A stretch of 64,000 nt of DNA from Bettongia penicillata ogilbyi (taxonomy: Eukaryota; Chordata; Mammalia; Diprotodontia; Potoroidae). The notes beneath the pieces were generated by a model that was not told where the DNA came from, searched no databases, and saw only the letters and a list, made by a program, of their open reading frames with translations. This document shows positions 11,031 to 22,258 of the stretch, piece by piece (position 1 is the first letter of the stretch; each line of letters begins with the position of its first letter). Position numbers and translations under genes: made by a program. The stretch lies in assembly GCA_023548195.1 (NCBI GenBank), contig JAJHZJ010000496.1:8952644-9016643 (forward strand). The letters run 5' to 3'.

Positions 11031-12190
11031 GAACAAACAAATGTGGCAGGACAAGGAGTGATCCTTGCTCATTGCCTTCAGCACATGGTCATATGATTCT
11101 ATCTAGGCATAAATATGATAGAAGGTGATTTCTAGACAAAAAAAGGTCTATCCTGGCATATAGAGACTATCAAATTATCTTGCTTTGCTCTATAATATTC
11201 CTTTCTAATTAAACCATAGTCTCATAGTAAGCTAGCATGAAATAACTTTAAGGCTATAATTTCTTCTGATCTCAGCAGTGATTCGCAAAAATGGGACAAT
11301 CTGACTGTTTCTCCCAAGGCTAGCTTGCACAAACCTAAGGATTGTTTATGTCAACAGAAATAATTCAACAACTGTAGAGGAAAATAGAGATACATCTATA
11401 GAGTTTAACTGAAAATTTCACTTTTTGATATAGACAAAAACAGAAATCCAAAATGTCTGCTCATATTTCCTACCTAATTGGTGATGTTTTCCACTGTTTA
11501 ATATGTGTAGAAACCCAAGGCCTCTCTATTTGAAGGATTCTCACCCCCTTGTAGATACCAGAGAGTACTTGGAAATTCATAATGGCACCCATTAATGGAT
11601 GCCTAGGCCTAAAATATAGACTATCTTCAAATGCGGATGACTGACCTATTTGAGACGAGTACGTAGTCCAACTGATGCTGATTTTTCCTATGAAAAGGTA
11701 ATCCCATTAAAACAAAAACACAAATAATTAACAACATTTAATTAATGACTTCATTTTGTAGATTCAAGTTAAAGTACAACAAAGTGTAAATACAAACAAT
11801 TAGGTATGAATTAATGGACATCTTCTACAAAACTTAACTGTTATCACTCACTGCTTAATTCTCACTTCTTTTTTTAACTTTTGGGAAAGGTTTTTTTTTT
11901 TTTTTCCAGTAGCACTGCCAATCATTTTCTAAAGCCTCCTGGCTAACTTTTTATCTGATATGTGCAATCCCCCTTATAGTACTATCTCTTCTCCTGAAAT
12001 TCATTGAGAGTTGTGGATGGCATGACCAACTTATTCACCTACAGTACTCTACTTTCCCTCATTAGTTATTCCTTCTAAAAGATAGCTGCTCTGCCTTAAG
12101 AAAGACTTTAAAAAAAAACAAAACACCTGTATTCCTTGATTTTTCCCCTCTTTCAGGTCATAAGACAAGATATAATATCTCTATTGGTGC
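11031..12190. other. Unassigned single-copy-like DNA (about 1.1 kb)
   Basis: This is one of the longest stretches without a recognisable repeat. Homopolymer T runs at about 11870-11906 are the only low-complexity feature. No open frame suggests an exon. Confidence 0.4.
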
Positions 12191-12194
12191 CAAT

Positions 12195-12475
12195 GTACTT
12201 GTCCAGTCATTACATAGCATGATTTTCCCCTTCTCACTATGCTGCAACCAAATTAGATTACTCACTGTTCTCTAATTTTTCATTCCTTCTACTGCCTCCC
12301 TGACTTTGCCAATGCAGCACCTGATGCCTGGAACAGACCACACCTCTCCCCTCTTCACTTCTTAGTTCTACTAATATCCTTCTCTTTCTCAAAACTTTCC
12401 TTGATCCTTCCCCCATCCCATGCAGAAGCAATTTTATCTTCTGTGATTCTGACTATAACTTTCATTCCTATAGTT
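12195..12475 (+). mobile_element. L2 LINE, 3' portion, left part
   Basis: 'atgcctggaacagaccacac' and 'actttccttgatccttcccc' are L2 landmarks. The copy is interrupted by the antisense SINE at 12480 and resumes at about 12740. Confidence 0.65.
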
Positions 12476-12479
12476 TGTT

Positions 12480-12640
12480 AAAATTGACAAAACACTCATC
12501 TAAACAACCCTCTAAGGTATGGGATACAAATATTATTCTTCCTATTTGCAAATAAAGAAACTGAGGTTCAAGGAGTGAAAAGACTTGCCCAAGGTCACAT
12601 GGCTAATAAATGTTGGAACTGGGATTTGAGAGAGTTGTAA
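12480..12640 (-). mobile_element. MIR-type SINE nested in L2
   Basis: 'acaaccctctaaggtatggg', 'aaagaaactgaggttcaagg', 'cttgcccaaggtcacatggc' and 'ggaactgggatttgagagag' form an antisense MIR. L2 sequence continues on both sides. Confidence 0.7.
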
Positions 12641-12739
12641 AGGTAGAGTCAATGAGCAATGACCATGGATCCATGGGGTAGATGGGGTAAAGGAGAATAT
12701 AAATTTGGGGATGACCCTGGTGGCAAACCCACCATCCAT

Positions 12740-13110
12740 TCTCCTCTCCTCTCTTAGAATTTCTGACTTTGTTCAGAGGTCAGCTCTAGTGCTACATTCT
12801 GGAGGAAGCCTTGCCCAGTTCCTTCCCTTTCCTGTCAGAGTTTCCTTCCCCTCCATAGAACATTTGCTTTTAAATTTACCTTGTCTCTCTCTATGTCATG
12901 TGTATGCAACTTACGTACACACATATACACACATCATTCATCCATCTGTCTGTCTATCTATCTTCCATCTTCCATCTATATCTCTCTAATTAGAATGTAA
13001 GTTGAGGGTAAGGACTACTTAATTTTTTTCTTTGTGTCCTTATCACCCAATATGGTGCTGAGGACATAGGAGGCACTTAATAAATGCTTGTCAATTGATT
13101 GGGTGACTAG
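12740..13110 (+). mobile_element. L2 LINE 3' end, right part
   Basis: 'ggaggaagccttgcccagtt', 'aattagaatgtaagttgagg' and 'cacttaataaatgcttgtca' give the end of L2. A small CA/TATC microsatellite at 12915-12990 lies inside it. Confidence 0.75.
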
Positions 13111-13264
13111 AAAGATGCTTGTGTCTGGGGAAATTGGGAGGGAGACAGGCTTGAAGTAAAAGATAATGATTTTTATGGAAAGAATGAGGTGGGAAAATTC
13201 TTAATGAATTTAAAAACATTACTGGTGGATTTTTAGTAAATAGGAATAAACATAATAATGATAT

Positions 13265-13505
13265 TAGACGTTCATATAGAATTTAATGTTTTGCAAAGCA
13301 GTTTATATGCATTTTATCAAATGATGCTCACAGCAGCGCTATGAGGTGGGTACTATAGATATTATTTTCCCTTTTTTTATAGACGGCTCTTTAACTGTGA
13401 CTCAGAAAATTTAATTAACTTGCCTAAAATTACACAGCTACTAAGTGTCAGAGGTAGGGTTTGTATCTAGGTCTTTCTGACTCCAAATCTAGCCTTCTAC
13501 AACTG
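13265..13505 (-). mobile_element. MIR/MAR-type SINE with long 3' region
   Basis: 'tgttttgcaaagcagtttat', 'cagcagcgctatgaggtggg', 'acacagctactaagtgtcag' and 'ggtctttctgactccaaatc' give the antisense copy from its 3' region to the head-proximal part. Confidence 0.75.
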
Positions 13506-13599
13506 GGATCCCAGTGTAAAGGTTTTAAGACACCGGTAGTGGATGGAGATATATCTGGCATATGTAGGGCAGATAGATGACCTTAGAATGATCATTTCT

Positions 13600-13700
13600 A
13601 TTCTTATTGGAGTGGTTGAAAGAGCCTAGATTTGGGAATCAGAGCTAGGTTCTGGTCTGAGCTCTGCCACTTACACTCGTGGTGCTCTTGATTAAAATCA
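13600..13700 (+). mobile_element. SINE head fragment
   Basis: 'gaaagagcctagatttggga' followed by 'tctgagctctgccacttaca' is the 5' half of a MIR-type SINE. The tail is absent. Confidence 0.5.
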
Positions 13701-14164
13701 CGTCTCCCAAGAGGGCTCTTATGGGGTAGGAAAAGGAGCAAGGGTCAGACTATGAAAATGTACCTGTCAGAAATGTGCCAGTGGGGATGTATGTCTTGGG
13801 TCAGGGAGATGGAACTTCAGAGAAGAAAAAAAGTAGAGCCATCCCAGGAATCCTCCCAGCAGCTCTTGAAACAACTGAACTGAAATCAAAGGATGCACCA
13901 TCTGGAAGGCTAGGGGGTTAGAACAGCAGACAAAATGATATGACTAAGTTTATATCCCAGCAGATAGCTTTGAGTGTGGGTTGAAGCAGGTCTCAGCAGG
14001 AGAGGAAACAGGCTGTGATAGAAAGAACATCACAGTGGAATCTGGAGAACTTACTCTAAAGAGCTGATGAAATGGGCTAGAGAAATAAAGGCTAGCTCTG
14101 GTTCTGCCTAGCCCGGAGTAGCTGTGCTTTCAAAGATGTCAAGGAACAGTGACTTTCTCAGCTG

Positions 14165-14300
14165 TAGGAAAAGGTTATCAATCATTCAGTGAGCATGTGT
14201 TAAAGGCCTACTATGTGTCAGCCTCTCTGTTAGGTGCTAGGACTATGAAGACCAGGGAAAGGATATCTGCCATTTTACCTGCTCATTGTGTAGGTGAGGG
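14165..14300 (-). mobile_element. L2 LINE 3' end
   Basis: 'tgttaaaggcctactatgtg' and 'gttaggtgctaggactatga' are antisense L2 terminal landmarks. Confidence 0.6.
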
Positions 14301-14309
14301 AAGATCTTT

Positions 14310-14348
14310 CTGTCTCTGTCTCTCTTCTCTCTGTCTCTCTTCTCTCTG

Positions 14349-14382
<34 letters not shown>

Positions 14383-14418
14383 TCTCTGTGTCTCTCTCTC
14401 TCTGTGTCTCTCTTCTAC
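14310..14418. repeat. (TC)n / (TCTCTG)n microsatellite
   Basis: Pyrimidine dinucleotide repeat with periodic G interruptions. It explains the leucine/serine-rich frame at 14149-14451. Confidence 0.9.
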
Positions 14419-14524
14419 CCAGTGCTCACAATGAATGTGAGATTCTTATAGATGAAGATTCACCTGAGACTGAAGCCAAGATAAAAGACCCCTTCTAAAA
14501 GGAAAGTCATTGTGGATAATGGAG

Positions 14525-14670
14525 ATAACTTTAGATCAGAATATGAAGAATCAGATTTTGATCCTAGCCTTGTCACTAACCAGTTGTGTAACTTTCTGCA
14601 GGTCCCTTAACTTCTTAGGCTATCAGGCTCTCATGCAATGAGAGAATTGGACTAGACTACTTTTACCAAA
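14525..14670 (+). mobile_element. MIR/THER-type SINE
   Basis: 'ttgatcctagccttgtcact', 'ccagttgtgtaactttctgc' and 'gagagaattggactagacta' appear in sense order. Confidence 0.6.
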
Positions 14671-15355
14671 TGTGCAAAATTTTTTTTTTTTGTTCAGCAT
14701 AACTTTTACTACCAACTGTTCCTTCTAAAATTTCATCAACTTTCTAACTAAGAAACTTTCCCATATGGGGAACACTTCGAGTGATAGGGAACTGTCCACA
14801 GCTAAAGCTCATACAGAAGATCAAAAGTTAATTGTGGCCATAATTCCAAACAGTAGGAGTTATGGGGGCCTTAAGACATGATCTTTGTGTTGATAAAGCT
14901 TAATTGAAATGGATTACCACTTGTAGGAGTTCAAACCCATTTAGATACCTATCTGTTGGATTCTTGCTTTTTTGGGTGTCTTTTTCACTATGAATCCTGG
15001 TGATTCTGTCAGCTACCTTCAATTTCAGGTTTTGGTCATTTTACAGGTGCTTCTGATTTTGACCAGGTGATCACTGATGTTTTGGTCTTGTCACATCCTT
15101 TCCTTGGTTCTAGTTCTTTACTCTTGGAGTGGTTAGTACCTTGGGGTTATGACACATTTCACAGAAGGGTCTTGGACGTAACCTAGGTTAATTTTATCTT
15201 TATATCACTTATCAAAGCAAGGTAGGAATAAGGAAGAGAAAGTAAACAAACAAACCCAGACTATTTTTTTCAGTCTTTCTCATCTTAGTGTCTTGATGAT
15301 CCTATCTCAGTTCCTGTTCCTGGTCTTTGAGGTTTCAGAATTCCAAAGTGTAACC
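14671..15355. other. Unassigned single-copy-like DNA
   Basis: Apart from a T homopolymer at about 14681-14691, nothing was recognised. Confidence 0.35.
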
Positions 15356-15359
15356 TTTG

Positions 15360-15473
15360 ACTGAATCCAAACATCACAGAACAAATCCCTGTAAAAGTTG
15401 GACTCAGTAAAAAGTCCACACCCAAGGACATAGAAGGCCACATGTAGCCTTGAGGTTGCAGTTCCTCACCCTG
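15360..15473 (+). mobile_element. hAT-like MITE, 3' part (same family as 63143)
   Basis: 'gaatccaaacatcacagaac', 'acccaaggacatagaaggcc' and 'acatgtagccttgaggttgc' parallel the 3' two thirds of the element at 63143-63341, ending at the same point (ccctg). The 5' inverted repeat is missing. There is no coding capacity. Confidence 0.7.
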
Positions 15474-15484
15474 TTAGATGATGG

Positions 15485-15675
15485 AGGAGGACAGTGCAGT
15501 GGAAAGACTAATAGATCTGAGGACATGAAAACAGTTCAAATCTCAGCTTTTCTACTTAATACCTATTGGACCTTGGCTAAGTCCTTTCTCTCTTTGGGCC
15601 TCAGTTTCCTTATGTGTAAAATGAGATTAGACTAGATGACCCCTAATATTTTTTTCTACATCTATGATCCTGTAA
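15485..15675 (+). mobile_element. MIR/THER-type SINE
   Basis: 'gaggacagtgcagtggaaag', 'gaccttggctaagtcctttc', 'cctcagtttccttatgtgta' and 'gactagatgacccctaatat' give a complete sense copy. Confidence 0.75.
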
Positions 15676-15769
15676 TTTTGTGGTGACTACAGGCAAATGA
15701 ACCACTCTCCTGGCCTTAGTTTTCTCATTTGAAAAATAAGGGCGTTGGAATAGCATAGGAATACAGATA

Positions 15770-16110
15770 TAGCTACCACAAAGCTATGATCATAATGATA
15801 TCACCTTGGGGTAATTGTGGTGAAACTGCATCCATTAACTGGATTTTGAACATTGCCTAGTCCCTACATTCTAGCATTGACTACAGCTCCTAAACCTCCT
15901 GGACCCAACCCAATGTTGAATGGGTCTTGCCAGTCCACCAATCAGGAAAGGCAGCAGCCTTCCTCTCCATTTCCCCCTTCTTTCATTGTATCTTCAAACA
16001 GAAGTGAACAACAATGAAGCTGAATTCTGAGTCTTCACAAAGTATTTTTGGCAATTATTTATTATGATCGAAGGAGTTAACTTCTAATTTCTCTTTCTTT
16101 GGCTGACTAA
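15770..16110. other. Unassigned single-copy-like DNA
   Basis: No repeat or gene signal was recognised. Confidence 0.35.
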
Positions 16111-16114
16111 ACTA

Positions 16115-16295
16115 AAACATCATAAGCTCATAGGGTAGGAGATGGAAGGGCCCTGGGGAACATTTACCCTGAGCCTTCTCATTTTATAGATGAAGAAACT
16201 GAGGCCCCATAACTTGCTCAAGGTCACACAGGTAGTAAGTGGTAAAGACAGAATTTGAGCCCAGGTACTCTGACTCCAAATTTAGAGCTTGAATT
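16115..16295 (-). mobile_element. MIR/THER-type SINE
   Basis: 'gagatggaagggccctgggg', 'atagatgaagaaactgaggc', 'ctcaaggtcacacaggtagt' and 'ggtactctgactccaaattt' are in clean antisense order. Confidence 0.8.
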
Positions 16296-16309
16296 CACTT
16301 GGAACCAAT

Positions 16310-16350
16310 TCAATTGCATTAAATAAATATTGATCAAGTACCTACTATGT
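16310..16350 (-). mobile_element. L2 3' terminal fragment
   Basis: 'ttaaataaatattgatcaag' followed by 'tacctactatgtgaaaggca' is the antisense end of L2. Confidence 0.55.
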
Positions 16351-16351
16351 G

Positions 16352-16560
16352 AAAGGCAGTCTCACATAGTGAGTAGAAAGGTGGTCTTGGAGTCAAGAAG
16401 ACCTGTGTTCAAGTATAGCCCTGACAAATATTGGCTATATCATCCTGGGGAAATTCTTTAACTTCTCAGTGCTATAGGCAACTCTCTAGAAGAGAGGTGT
16501 CCAACAGGCTGCTATCAGACTACATATAACTCCAAACCCTTTGAAGTATAGCCAAACCAG
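16352..16560 (+). mobile_element. tRNA-headed SINE with 'ctaggcaactctc' region
   Basis: A head 'ggtcttggagtcaagaagac' leads to 'cttctcagtgctataggcaa' and 'ctctctagaagagaggtgtc'. The same downstream module occurs at 21790-21990 and 51060-51330, marking a third SINE subfamily in this window. Confidence 0.65.
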
Positions 16561-16607
16561 ATTAAAATGTAATTGGAAAATATTTAGCAAAATAAATAAA
16601 AATACAA

Positions 16608-16848
16608 TTTTCAGTCATGTCTGACTCTCTATGACATCATTTGGGGTTTTCTTGGCAAAGATACTGGGGTGGTTTGCCATTTCCTTCTCCAGCTTATTTG
16701 ACAGATGAGGAAACTGAGGCAAATAGGGTTACATGACATGTCCATGATCACACAGCTAGTAAGTCTCTGAGGCCATATTTAAACTCAGGAAGATAAGTCT
16801 TCCTGACTCTAGCCTGGTACTTTATCCACTGAGCCATCTAGCTGCCCC
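16608..16848 (-). mobile_element. CORE-SINE with BovB/RTE-like 3' tail
   Basis: Read on the minus strand, the head is 'ggggcagctagatggctcag'. The core is a normal MAR/MIR core, and the tail reads 'ggcaaaccaccccagtatct' then 'ttgccaagaaaaccccaaat' and 'gagagtcagacatgactgaa'. That tail closely resembles the 3' end of BovB/RTE LINEs and the BovB-mobilised SINEs of ruminants. The element is therefore probably mobilised by an RTE-class LINE. It is nearly full length and non-coding. Confidence 0.85.
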
Positions 16849-16849
16849 A

Positions 16850-17585
16850 AGATATAATAGAACATAGATAATGTTAACGTGTGACTTTCTAAATCAATAT
16901 GCTTCCCCATTTCTATTTGAATTTGGCACTATTGCTCTAGGAACAACATATTGCAGAACAGTTGAATATCTATATTGGTGGATGAGAATTTCTCACCAGG
17001 AGGAATAGATCTAACCATTTGCATTTTAGAAAGCACTCTACTTTGAATGAACATGGCCAATGAGGGGAGAACCTCAACCTCACTAAATCTGCGGTAAACC
17101 TTCCCAGCTATATACACTTCTGAAGAAAGACAGGGTTCCAAGACTAGGCTTGTTAGGAATATATGAACCACAGGCAAATAAAAAACAACAGATTAAGGGT
17201 TTTGTTTTCTTTCAGGAGCTTCCTCTGGACTATAAATAATCTGTGACCTGGAATCTAGCCCTCTGACTTTATCTCTTATGGAAACCTGCACTGTAATGAA
17301 GAGAATGCTTTGGTTTCCAAGACACATGATATTTTAATTTAATAGAAGGCTCTGGACTGAATCACATTTCTTTCTGAGGCCCAAAGAAATGGCTGATATG
17401 TTAGAAAGGTCGAGTGTGCTTTATATTTTCCGCTGTCTTTCTTTATTGATGAATAAAGTAAAGTAATCCATGGTGCCCATGGATTTACTCTGGATCAAGC
17501 TTCTTTCTGAGTAGATTAAGGACTAAATATAGCAGTCCAGGGTCATCGGAAAATTTGCTCCGGGGCAAATCTTTGGACAATGTGA
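16850..17585. other. Unassigned single-copy-like DNA
   Basis: No repeat was recognised. The minus-strand 82-codon frame at 16929-17177 has no known motif. Confidence 0.35.
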
Positions 17586-17589
17586 CTTA

Positions 17590-17705
17590 GCAGAATTCAG
17601 TTCAGCCAGCCTTTATGTGCCAGGAACCAGGTGCTAAGGATATAAAGGGAAAAAAAAAAGACTAAGCTATTTCTTGCCTTCAGGGAGATTATATTTTAAT
17701 GGTGA
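17590..17705 (-). mobile_element. L2 LINE 3' end
   Basis: 'ctttatgtgccaggaaccag' and 'cttgccttcagggagattat' are antisense L2 landmarks. Confidence 0.6.
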
Positions 17706-17714
17706 TGGGGGAAG

Positions 17715-17765
17715 TTAATATATATATATGTATATACATGTATATATACATATATATGTAAATTT
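17715..17765. repeat. (TA)n/(TATG)n microsatellite
   Basis: Alternating tatata/tgtata runs of about 50 bp. Confidence 0.85.
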
Positions 17766-18004
17766 AAAGTATATATGAAGCAAATGCCAAGTAATTTTGG
17801 GTTGTGGAAAGGACTATCAAATAAAGCAAGTATTCTTAGTATTTTTGGTGACTTGGCAGTTTGGTGAGGCCTAAGGACCACTTTATCAGCCAGATAAGAC
17901 CTGTAGATCTCTTTGGCAACCCGGTGAAGTTTATGAATGCCTTGGCAGTCTTATGAGTCTATGGACAATACTGGCAGCCTGGTGAAGTCTATAGGCCCCT
18001 TTTC

Positions 18005-18118
18005 AAAATTAAAAAAAAATAATTGAAGGAAATGCTAAATTTCATTTAGGGATTAGTAAAAATAAGTATATAATTTTTCCCCTCCCATCTTTGACATCCA
18101 TCCACGGACCTCTACACT
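18005..18118. mobile_element. hAT-like DNA transposon fragment
   Basis: 'gaaatgctaaatttcattta', 'ggattagtaaaaataagtat' and 'atccatccacggacctctac' match the AT-rich interior and GTCC-type end of a common mammalian non-autonomous hAT element. It is a fragment only. Confidence 0.5.
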
Positions 18119-18880
18119 CAAAAATCACAGAAAGACTATATGTAGGAGGTGGCACCTTGAATGGACCCCAGAAAGCTCCTGGAGATTGTAAGAGATCAAC
18201 CTTTCATGATGAGTTAAATGACCCCTGAAGAAAATCTTAGAAATGGAATATTGTATAGAACTTAGTGCAGAGCGAATGCCTGTTTCTAGATGAACTGATT
18301 GATGAGGGAGGCTTGGGGTGGGGGTGGAGATTCAGGGAACTTCCAAAGTCAACAATCAACTTGGAAATGAGATGATTTCAAAAAGTTTCAGACCATGGGA
18401 TTCTAGAGCCCAGGCATTCCTGATAACAAGGCCAGATCTCCTGCTCATTGTGCCAATCTGCCTCTACCCTCATGGGCACTTTGATAAATATCTATTGGCT
18501 TGAACTGGATTGTATTGGCTCCCACTAGAAACAATGAAAAACGAGCAAAGATGGTCCCCACAGAACCTGGAGTCATGTTTATTATTGCAGTATTCCTTTT
18601 TGATCTTGCTTAGATTGCCAAGTCTCACTACCTCTGCTTTTTTAGCTTTAAAGTAGGGGGTCTTTCTCTCAGTTCCTCCTTCCCTGAAGCCTCCTCCCAG
18701 TAAGGAGGTGACCCTTGGTTCTCCAAGACCATACCAATGAAGCATAAGAACTTATGGGTCTTACTGTTTTTCCTAGATCAGAATGATCACTGAGGAATCT
18801 GCCTGGCTAATCCCCAGAAGCTTCATGTGTCTCAACAGAGGATGCTTTCCTTTTGAACACAACTCACATAGAACTTCTAG
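18119..18880. other. Unassigned single-copy-like DNA
   Basis: Nothing firmly recognised. The minus-strand 91-codon frame at 18470-18745 lacks any identifiable domain. Confidence 0.35.
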
Positions 18881-18882
18881 AA

Positions 18883-19063
18883 CTGTGATTCTCACAACCC
18901 TTTTGAGCAGGTCTATGGGGTCAAAACTTCTTATAATAATGTTAAATCTTTCATTGTAAATACTAATAGATATTATCTACACAAAAGCTTCTTGGGGGGG
19001 GAGTTCTCACTAATTTTTATAAGTATGAGGGGATTCTGTCACTGAAAAGGTGGAAATCTTTGT
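18883..19063 (+). mobile_element. hAT-Charlie-like non-autonomous element, degraded
   Basis: The left edge 'ctgtgattctcacaaccctt' leads through 'tatggggtcaaaacttctta', 'aatactaatagatattatct' and 'acacaaaagcttcttggggg', then 'tcactaatttttataagtat'. This order matches a mammalian hAT-Charlie MITE whose full form ends in 'gtttgagaaccactg'. The central part appears deleted. Confidence 0.6.
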
Positions 19064-19069
19064 TCTATT

Positions 19070-19235
19070 AAGTCATGGAGGACTCTAGGTTCTGGAATCA
19101 AAGGGCCTGGGTTTGAATTCCCACTCTGTGTGATTTTAGACAATTAATTCATTTAACCTCCCTGGTTCTCAGTTTCCTTGCATGGAAAAGGAGGGAGTTA
19201 GACTAAACAGTTTCTAGCCCTATAACTTGTGAAGG
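19070..19235 (+). mobile_element. MIR/THER-type SINE
   Basis: 'tggaatcaaagggcctgggt', 'tgtgtgattttagacaatta' and 'gagggagttagactaaacag' are in sense order. Confidence 0.7.
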
Positions 19236-19239
19236 GACT

Positions 19240-20455
19240 CTCCATGTGGATGAAATCCTGGATCTTTAAAATGAAATGGCAGTACTATAAAGAGATTTTT
19301 CCCCTTTCACAGAGCAGATGTATTTGGGGTGGTGGTGGTGGTTAGTGAGAGATTTTTTAAAAGCTCGGGGAAGGAAAGGACAGGGTTGTTCTAGGCATGA
19401 TTGTGAAGAATTTGCCTCCTAAGTTCTTGGTCTTTCTGCTTAAGACTTGCCTTCTCCTTTTTACCCTCCCCCACCTATCTCCTTCATCCCATTTTTAATG
19501 GCCATACCCTCCTTCCTTCCATCCCAGGAAAGTTCCAGTGCGGTTTATACTGTCCACCTCCATCTGCAAAACCAGAGAAATTCAACTTAATCCACAAGTG
19601 GCCCTCAAAGACAACCAATGGCAACTCCTCATACATGTGAGAAAGGGAGAAGTATTTTTACACACCTGAAGCTTAGTTTCGGAGTTCTGTGAGCCAGTGG
19701 CTGTTTTCTTTAGGTGTTCCACTGTCCAGTCATGCATGAACCATAGTCCAACAACAAGAGGAGATTTTCCTTCTCCACTCTTGCCTACCCCTCTTCCTCA
19801 CTTTGGTCTTTCTGTTTCTTTTAAATTACATCTTATTGATGCCTTTTGTTTTGGCCTCAGAATCATTTCTACATATGCTCTTCTCTCATCCCAAGGAGCC
19901 TTTCCCTGTGATGACGAAATAGTTAAACAAAAGCAAATGATCCTGTCAGATTCCCAGTACCTCACCTTTCCAGTGAAAGGAAAGAGGCCCATATCTCCAT
20001 CCCTTCTCACTGTAACTGGACAACACCTGGCTGCCTTGTAGTGATCTCTTCATTCTCATTATTGCAAGCACTGGGTGATTAGTTTCCTGGGACTGTTACA
20101 TTACTCTGATTCAGTTCCTACATATCTTTCCATGTTTCTCTGAAACCATTGTAATCCTCCCTCCCTCTCCACCTTTGTCTGTCTGTCTTTCTCCCACTCT
20201 TCCCCCTCACTGCTGTGCCCTGCCTCCCCAGCCCAACCCTACTATTGAATGCTAATTGTGTGGTGGCGGTTCCCCCTTCCATTTCCAACCTGGACTACTT
20301 TACCTGGTCTTCTGAGCAGCCTGGTGGACTCCCCTTCTAGGGAACTCACCGTATTGGTGCTGAACTTCGTGCAGCTCAGAATCTCCAAGCTCAAGGCATT
20401 CACCAGCCTCATCATCCCCAGGAGGGATTACATGTGTGCCACACAAGCTCCAGTG
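19240..20455. other. Unassigned DNA with pyrimidine-rich patches
   Basis: About 1.2 kb without a named element. It contains a short TGG repeat at 19329-19342 and CT-rich stretches near 20150-20235. Two 114-codon plus-strand frames (19697-20041 and 20249-20593) have no recognisable domain; the second runs into L1 3' sequence. Confidence 0.35.
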
Positions 20456-20457
20456 AT

Positions 20458-20815
20458 ATTCCTTGCTTCCTATATCCCCAAAACTGCATTACATTCATAT
20501 GGTACAATTTGCCCAGACATTCTCTGTTGTTACCCATTTTATTTCCACTTTTTGTTGACCAAGATAATACATTTTGTTTTTCTTAAAATTTAAAAATTTT
20601 TTGCTATCTTTCAGTTCTGTATCATCTTTATTTCCCAATAAAGTCACCCCTTGTTCCCTTATTTGCAAAGTGCGAAATGTGAGTACAGAACACTGCCTAC
20701 GTGGTCAGCCTCATTTTCAGTTTTTATGAATACATAACTATTTGCTCAACCATTTCCCAGTGGATGGTTACCCACTTTTCCCCCTATTTCTTTGCTACCA
20801 CAAAAAGGCAAGATT
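20458..20815 (-). mobile_element. L1 LINE 3' UTR fragments
   Basis: 'gcattacattcatatggtac', 'caatttgcccagacattctc' and later 'ctcaaccatttcccagtgga' with 'tttgctaccacaaaaaggca' are antisense L1 3' UTR text. Two partial copies of the same segment lie in tandem (about 20458-20590 and 20715-20815). Confidence 0.6.
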
Positions 20816-21650
20816 TGGGTTTCCACAAATATCAGATTAATTATAAAAAGTGCAATTAAATTCCTTGGCCTGATTTATCACCCATTCAATCTATGATGTT
20901 AGGAATGTCACATTTCCCTCTTGGACCTTCACTTTCTCCTCTCTAAAATGCAAGATTGAGATAAGACATCCTTTCCTAGCTCAGGTAGTCCATGCCTCTA
21001 GAATTCCCTCCAGACACAGTGCTTTCTGATTATCCAATTTCTTTGGGGGTTTTCACCTTGCAGGGCAGACTCCCCTTTTGTGAGTGTAGCCTGTAAGGAT
21101 TAATTACCTGTCCAATCAAGGCTCTGTTTAGACCACGCTGGTCTGGCTCTCAGATGTCTGGTCAGCCCCAGAGCTAAGAGACACAGACAAAGGGTTTCAG
21201 GTTTCGCAATAAAAGTTTCTCACACAGCCCTACCCACACCACTTATTGTATGTTCCCTCTCCCTGCTGACTCAACTCTGACCTGCCATGCTGAGCTGGTT
21301 ATTTATATTTCTGGAAATGGTTAGCCACATTGCCAGGTAATAAAGTAGAAGATTCCATATCTCTCTCACAATCCAGGTCAGATGCTATGCTGAGAGTGGG
21401 TGGACTGGTGAAAGGGTTATAATAGCAATTACAGTTCGGGGGAAAGAAATGGAGATAGGCAGGTCCTGGCGACTTGACATAAAAGCACTTTGGGGAAAGT
21501 TCTAGCAAGTCTGGAATTATAGTTCTCCTAGCTATTGTGTGTCCAGTACCTATTATGTGCATTGATGGTCTGCAGTTTCTCTTAGTACTCAATACCTGTA
21601 GAGAATTTGACATTCCAAAGTCATAATTTTATACCTAGAGATAGCATGAC
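20816..21650. other. Unassigned single-copy-like DNA
   Basis: No element or exon was recognised. The 104-codon minus-strand frame at 21299-21613 has no known motif. Confidence 0.35.
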
Positions 21651-21654
21651 TTCA

Positions 21655-21788
21655 CAGGATCATAGGTTTAGAGTTCAGCCGAACCTCAGAGGTCATTTCC
21701 TACAGCTTCGTTTTATCAGGGAGGAAACTGAAGACCCAGGGAAGTTAAGTGACTTTCCCAAGAATACACAAGTAGAAAATATCTCAAG
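21655..21788 (-). mobile_element. MIR/THER-type SINE
   Basis: 'ggatcataggtttagagttc', 'aacctcagaggtcatttcct' and 'gaagttaagtgactttccca' are in antisense order. The SINE at 21790 follows immediately. Confidence 0.75.
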
Positions 21789-22000
21789 TGGGATAGAGAA
21801 ATGCTCTTGGAGTCAGGAAAACCTAAATGTTCATTTCCTTCCTTGTGTGATCCAGAGCAGGTCATATAATCTTTCAATGCCCTAGGCAAATCTTTAAAGC
21901 TCTGAGTTGTAAAATTACTGCAGATAAGATTTAGTCTCTTATCTGGAATACTCATACCAATGAAAGCACAAATTTCCTGTCCCTCACAAAATTTAGATTT
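21789..22000 (+). mobile_element. tRNA-headed SINE with 'ctaggcaa' region
   Basis: 'tgctcttggagtcaggaaaa', 'tcaatgccctaggcaaatct' and 'ttacctataccaatgaaa'-like text ('ggaatactcataccaatgaa') place this in the same subfamily as 16352 and 51060. The 166-codon minus-strand frame over 21716-22216 is antisense SINE plus flank. Confidence 0.6.
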
Positions 22001-22194
22001 GGGAGAAACCTTTGATCTAGTGCAAACTTCTGGACAATCATAGCTTAAGGATGCATCTCCTAAATCTGAATTTGTAGTTCTTTCTATATTGCATTGATGT
22101 GGTTTTCCCATGAACAACCCTATTTTCCTGACTGTTTCAAGTAAGCAGCTTTTAATCCCATGGACCTCACATGGGCATAATTCACTTGTGCTGG

Positions 22195-22258
22195 AGGGTC
22201 CCAAAGTGACCCTCAAGTACCTTGCACCAGGAAGGTGCTTAATAAATATTTATTGAAT
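22195..22258 (+). mobile_element. L2 3' terminus
   Basis: 'aggaaggtgcttaataaata' followed by 'tttattgaattgagc' is the end of L2. Confidence 0.65.

Noticed and set aside
19697..20041. 114-codon frame with an opposite-strand 70-codon frame
   Set aside because: No domain, no splice or start context and no codon-level signal. Overlapping frames on both strands are typical of chance.
21716..22216. 166-codon minus-strand open frame, the longest in the window
   Set aside because: It crosses an antisense MIR, a SINE with the 'ctaggcaa' module and an L2 end, with no domain resemblance. Its length is within chance for 64 kb searched in six frames.
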